From the NCBI GenBank assembly GCA_016295545.1, contig JAEDLA010000038.1, positions 1-9,515 on the forward strand: 9,515 bases of DNA, given 5' to 3'. The position numbers were made by a program, and so were the translations under genes. Below are positions 6,816 through 9,515 of this stretch, piece after piece (position 1 is the first letter of the stretch; every line of letters begins with the position of its first letter). The notes under the pieces were generated by a model. The model ran no database searches, was not told the DNA's origin, and was given only the letters and a program-made list of their open reading frames with translations. Origin of the DNA: Oscillospiraceae bacterium. Its GTDB lineage: Bacteria; Bacillota; Clostridia; Oscillospirales; Ruminococcaceae.

Positions 6816-7705
6816 TAGTAGTCAATCTCCTTTAAATAGCGTGAAAGTGCGTCCTGCCATACAGGAAGCGGAGTAAATCCATTTTCTTTCAGCTTTGACT
6901 TGTCAAGTCTGCTGTTAAAAGGCCTTGCAGCCTTTGAAAGTCCATATTCAGCGGTTGTTACAGGTACAACAGTTGTAGTATATCCAGCCTGTCTGAAAAT
7001 CTCGCAAGTGAAATCATACCAGCTGATAAAACCGCCCTCATTTGTGGCATGATAGTAACCAAACTTCTCTGTTTCAGCCATATCCACAAGAAGCCTTGCA
7101 AGGTCATAAGTATAGGTAGGCGTACCAATCTGGTCGTTTACAACTCGTACTGTATCATATTTCTTGCCCACATTGAGCATAGTCTTTATGAAATTCTTTC
7201 CGTTTTTGCCGAAAACCCATGCGATACGAACGATAAAATATTTGTCAAGCGTACTGCTTACTGCAAGTTCACCATCAAGCTTTGTCTGTCCGTAAACATT
7301 AAGCGGTGCATAGTCCTTGCAGTCAGGCTGCCAGGGGGCTGTTCCCTGACCATTGAAAACATAGTCAGTGGAAATGTATATCATTTTGCAGTCAAGCTTT
7401 TTGCAGACATTGGCTATATTCTGCGTTCCGTCCACGTTGATTGCACGGACTTTCAGGATATTCTCCTCTTCCTCAGCAGCATCAACAGCTGTCCATGCGG
7501 CACAATGCACTACAACGTCCGGATTTACCTCTGTGATAACTTTTTCAACTGCCTGTGCATCAGTGATATCAAGTTTGATATATTCACATTCAGCAGATAC
7601 TTCATCAAGAATATCACTGCCGACCGCCTTATAGCCACGCTTTTTCAGTTCACTTACAACATCAAATCCAAGCTGTCCGCCTATTCCTGTTACAAATACT
7701 TTCAT
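6815..7705 (-). CDS. rfbD: dTDP-4-dehydrorhamnose reductase
   Basis: Final step of dTDP-L-rhamnose synthesis: NAD(P)H-dependent reduction of dTDP-4-keto-rhamnose in the cytoplasm. An extended short-chain dehydrogenase of 296 aa, normal length. It shows the Rossmann motif TGIGGQLG (6-13), HCAAWTAVD (67-75), STDYVFNG (112-119) and the catalytic YGQTK (Y138, K142). The frame also allows GTG at 7711, but ATG 7705 is preferred because GAGGTG (7716-7711) lies 5 nt upstream. That site is made by the last Glu-Val codons of the rfbB remnant, whose TGA ends 2 nt before the ATG. This copies the rfbB-glf junction upstream, where the same codons supply the ribosome site. Its stop overlaps the rfbC start. 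Confidence 0.97.
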   Translation of the reverse strand: MKVFVTGIGGQLGFDVVSELKKRGYKAVGSDILDEVSAECEYIKLDITDAQAVEKVITEVNPDVVVHCAAWTAVDAAEEEENILKVRAINVDGTQNIANVCKKLDCKMIYISTDYVFNGQGTAPWQPDCKDYAPLNVYGQTKLDGELAVSSTLDKYFIVRIAWVFGKNGKNFIKTMLNVGKKYDTVRVVNDQIGTPTYTYDLARLLVDMAETEKFGYYHATNEGGFISWYDFTCEIFRQAGYTTTVVPVTTAEYGLSKAARPFNSRLDKSKLKENGFTPLPVWQDALSRYLKEIDY

Positions 7706-7707
7706 AT

Positions 7708-7920
7708 TCACACCTCTGCACGGTTGCCGTACATTTTCTCATAGTAATTTTGGTACTTTTCGGAAATTATAGTCTTTCGCCGTTTTCTATTATTAAGATA
7801 CCACTTGATTGTCTTATTTATACTAACCTCAAACTTTCTTTCAGGCAGCCATGGACATTCGGTTCCGTACCGTTTTAGCCTTATGGTATCTTTGTTTTCG
7901 TTTATTGATTCAATGGGTAA
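7708..7920 (-). pseudogene. rfbB: Decayed 3' remnant of a second rfbB
   Basis: Minus-strand translation ending at TGA 7708-7710 gives WLPERKFEVSINKTIKWYL and ends in [12 protein letters not shown]. By hand alignment 35 of 47 residues match the C terminus of the intact rfbB at 9235-9515. Upstream (to about 7920) the frame stays open and keeps faint similarity (NENKDTIRL against [10 protein letters not shown]) with an apparent internal deletion, then meets repeat copy 2. There is no start codon. The family WW pair (KEWWET in the intact copy) has become RR, as expected of a gene no longer under selection. The only preserved part of likely use is its final GAGGTG, which is the rfbD ribosome site. 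It shows that rfbD once followed an rfbB directly. Confidence 0.85.
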
Positions 7921-7922
7921 AA

Positions 7923-8126
7923 TTATTACTTCGGCAATTAAATATTGATAATTAGTTCGTTGGGCAAGCCGAGGGAAGTAATGCTAGAGTGTCCGTAAAT
8001 CATCGCTTCGCTTGATTTACTACTTTGTAAGGGGAACGCTGTCCCCCTTACCCCCGCCAAAGGGTTAATAAACCCTTTGGAAACCCACTCCTGCGGCTTC
8101 GCCGCTTTTTATAGCTGCATTAATAA
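7923..8126 (-). repeat. Structured terminal-inverted-repeat element, copy 2
   Basis: About 204 bp, the inverted counterpart of 3881-4097. Read on the minus strand it begins TTATTAATGCAGC, carries the same hairpins in the same order, and ends with ATATTTAATTGCC ... GTAATAA. The hairpins are CGGCGAAGCCG; the CCAAAGGGTT/AACCCTTTGG stem; GGGGGAC-AGC-GTTCCCC, where one change leaves a G-U pair; and GTAAATCA/TGATTTAC. It lies inside the operon between glf and the rfbB remnant, and its first bases overlap the last codons and stop of glf. If transcribed, its hairpins could weaken read-through into rfbD and rfbC. There is no coding capacity. Confidence 0.85.
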
Positions 8127-9238
8127 TTAAGCTCTTCCTTCGCCTTTTCAAGCGCAGCAGCAATAACTGCATCCATATCGTAGTATTTGTACTCACCCAG
8201 ACGACCGCCGAAAATAACCTTTTTCTCCTGTTCTGCAAGCTTCTTGTATTCAAGATAAAGCTGACCATTTTTTTCATCATTAACAGGATAGTAAGGCTCA
8301 TCGCCGGGCTTCCATTCGGAGCTATATTCACGGCTGATAATGGTTTTGGGAATGTCATTTCCGTTCTTGTCCTTGCCGAATTCAAACCACTTATGCTCAA
8401 TGATTCTTGTCCACGGAGTTTCTCTGTCCGTATAATTTACAGCAGCATTTCCCTGAAAGTTAGGCTGATCGAGAATCTCATTCTCAAATCTTACGCTTCT
8501 GTATTCCAGTGTTCCAAGACTGAAATTGAAATAAGCGTCAATTGGACCTGTATAAACAATTTTTTCTGCCAGAGCATCTAATTCTGCCTTGTTGTCGAAA
8601 TAATCAACGCCAAGACGAACCTCAATTCCTTCAAGCATATTTGCTACCATTTGTGTGTAGCCGCCAATCGGAATACCCTGATAGAGAGCATTAAAATAGT
8701 TATTGTCGAATGTGAGACGAACAGGCAGTCTCTTTATAATGAATGCAGGGAGGTCCTTGCAGTCACGTCCCCACTGCTTTTCTGTATAACCCTTGATAAG
8801 CTTCTCGTAAATGTCACGTCCGACGAGAGAAATTGCCTGTTCTTCAAGATTTTTAGGCTCACCTGTAATTTCCTTACGCTGTTCCTCAATCTTTGCAGAG
8901 GCTTCTTCAGGAGTAACAACCCCCCACATCTTATTGAAAGTGTACATATTGAAAGGCAGTGAGTAAAGTTCTCCCTTGTAATTTGCAACAGGACTGTTTG
9001 TGAAACGGTTGAACTCAGCAAACTGAGTTACATAATTCCAGGCTTCCTTATTGTTGGTATGGAAAATATGTGCACCATACTTGTGGAAATTGATGCCTTC
9101 AATCTCCTCAGTATATACGTTTCCGGCTATATTAGGACGCTTGTCAATAACAAGAACATTTTTTCCGGCTTTCTTTGCTTCATGTGCAAATACTGCACCG
9201 TATAAACCGGAGCCGACTATTAAGTAATCATATTTCAT
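8120..9238 (-). CDS. glf: UDP-galactopyranose mutase
   Basis: A flavoenzyme that converts UDP-galactopyranose to UDP-galactofuranose, the donor for galactofuranose in surface glycans. The 372 aa are of normal length for bacterial UGM. It shows the FAD-binding GSGLYG (9-14) with the acidic/basic IDKR at 31-34, [10 protein letters not shown] (52-61), KQWGRD with the active-site Trp156, [13 protein letters not shown] (170-182) with a substrate-binding Arg, IPIGGYTQM (189-197), and the C-terminal [13 protein letters not shown] (344-356). The ATG overlaps the rfbB stop as ATGA and uses GAGGTG (9249-9244) 5 nt upstream, so it is coupled to rfbB. The final codons and TAA lie within the end of repeat copy 2, so the natural C terminus may have been trimmed or replaced by a few residues. 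It appears functional. Confidence 0.97.
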   Translation of the reverse strand: MKYDYLIVGSGLYGAVFAHEAKKAGKNVLVIDKRPNIAGNVYTEEIEGINFHKYGAHIFHTNNKEAWNYVTQFAEFNRFTNSPVANYKGELYSLPFNMYTFNKMWGVVTPEEASAKIEEQRKEITGEPKNLEEQAISLVGRDIYEKLIKGYTEKQWGRDCKDLPAFIIKRLPVRLTFDNNYFNALYQGIPIGGYTQMVANMLEGIEVRLGVDYFDNKAELDALAEKIVYTGPIDAYFNFSLGTLEYRSVRFENEILDQPNFQGNAAVNYTDRETPWTRIIEHKWFEFGKDKNGNDIPKTIISREYSSEWKPGDEPYYPVNDEKNGQLYLEYKKLAEQEKKVIFGGRLGEYKYYDMDAVIAAALEKAKEELNY

Positions 9239-9515
9239 GCCTGCACCTCAGCCCTGTTCCCATACATTTTTTCATAGTAGTTCTGATATTCACCGGAAAT
9301 GATAGTTTCCCACCATTCCTTGTTATCCAGATACCACTGAATTGTTTTCTTAATGCCAACCTCAAACTTTGTTTCAGGTAGCCAGCCCAGTTCATTGTGA
9401 ATCTTAGTAGGATCGATTGCATAGCGCATATCGTGTCCCTTTCTGTCCTCAACGTGAGTGATAAGGCTTTCAGGCTTGCCGAGTTCCTTGCAAATAAGCT
9501 TTACAATGTCAATAT
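9235..9515 (-). CDS. rfbB: dTDP-glucose 4,6-dehydratase, C-terminal part (5' end outside window)
   Basis: The second enzyme of dTDP-L-rhamnose synthesis, removing water from dTDP-glucose to give the 4-keto-6-deoxy sugar. Only the last 93 residues lie in the window; the frame is open to the window edge. The sequence contains the family C-terminal signature [14 protein letters not shown], then [20 protein letters not shown] and YYEKMYGNR. This part holds dTDP-sugar-binding residues of the family (the R-x-GHD-x-RY region). The stop TGA overlaps the glf ATG. A related but decayed tail lies at 7708-7920 in front of rfbD. rfbA would be expected further upstream, outside the window. Confidence 0.95.
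   Translation of the reverse strand, partial: IDIVKLICKELGKPESLITHVEDRKGHDMRYAIDPTKIHNELGWLPETKFEVGIKKTIQWYLDNKEWWETIISGEYQNYYEKMYGNRAEVQA

Noticed and set aside
7049..7744. 231-aa open frame on the plus strand opposite rfbD
   Set aside because: It is a shadow of rfbD, a well-supported gene; low-complexity composition and no ribosome site or family motif.
8065..8400. 111-aa minus-strand open frame crossing the glf 3' end and repeat copy 2
   Set aside because: Out of frame with glf and entering the repeat; no recognisable protein features.

Overview
The window looks like a chromosomal stretch from a low-to-moderate GC Gram-positive of the Clostridia, most likely the Ruminococcus/Oscillospiraceae area. 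This is inferred from gene style, strong AGGAGG-type ribosome sites, a secreted protein with D-x-N-x-D-G calcium-type repeats, and structured intergenic repeats; no marker gene fixes the genus. Every gene supported here is on the minus strand, so transcription runs from high to low coordinates.

Sugar-nucleotide block (9515 to about 6137). It opens with the C-terminal end of rfbB (dTDP-glucose 4,6-dehydratase), joined by an ATGA overlap to glf (UDP-galactopyranose mutase). A structured repeat follows (copy 2), then a second, decayed rfbB tail, then rfbD (dTDP-4-dehydrorhamnose reductase) and rfbC (3,5-epimerase), which overlap as TAATG. A strong intrinsic terminator closes the block. Together these genes make precursors of a rhamnose- and galactofuranose-containing surface polysaccharide. 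The leftover rfbB tail shows the operon was rearranged, with glf now sitting between two rfbB 3' ends.

Mobile block (about 6070 to 3881). A 39-residue basic small ORF is followed by a 160-bp hairpin element with 12-bp perfect ends (MITE-like), then a large serine recombinase of about 523 aa with its own terminator. A consensus-like promoter, TTGCAA-17-TATAAT, comes next and points straight into repeat copy 1, which is in the opposite orientation to copy 2. The two copies bracket the recombinase and rfbC/rfbD.

Cell-wall/housekeeping block (3880 to 43). An N-acetylmuramoyl-L-alanine amidase lacks a normal 5' end: an in-frame TAA lies just before its first zinc-ligand motif, and repeat copy 1 lies between it and the promoter. 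After a 16-bp inverted repeat comes an exported protein of 554 aa built from three divergent modules, and then radA/sms (DNA repair). No tRNA, rRNA, CRISPR array or recognisable riboswitch was seen.

The most interesting content is not a new enzyme system. It is the repeat family (two inverted copies with conserved internal hairpins and terminal inverted repeats starting TTATTA), the separate hairpin element with two competing stem-loops, and the rearrangements they mark: the duplicated rfbB tail, the broken amidase, and a glf stop codon lying inside a repeat end.
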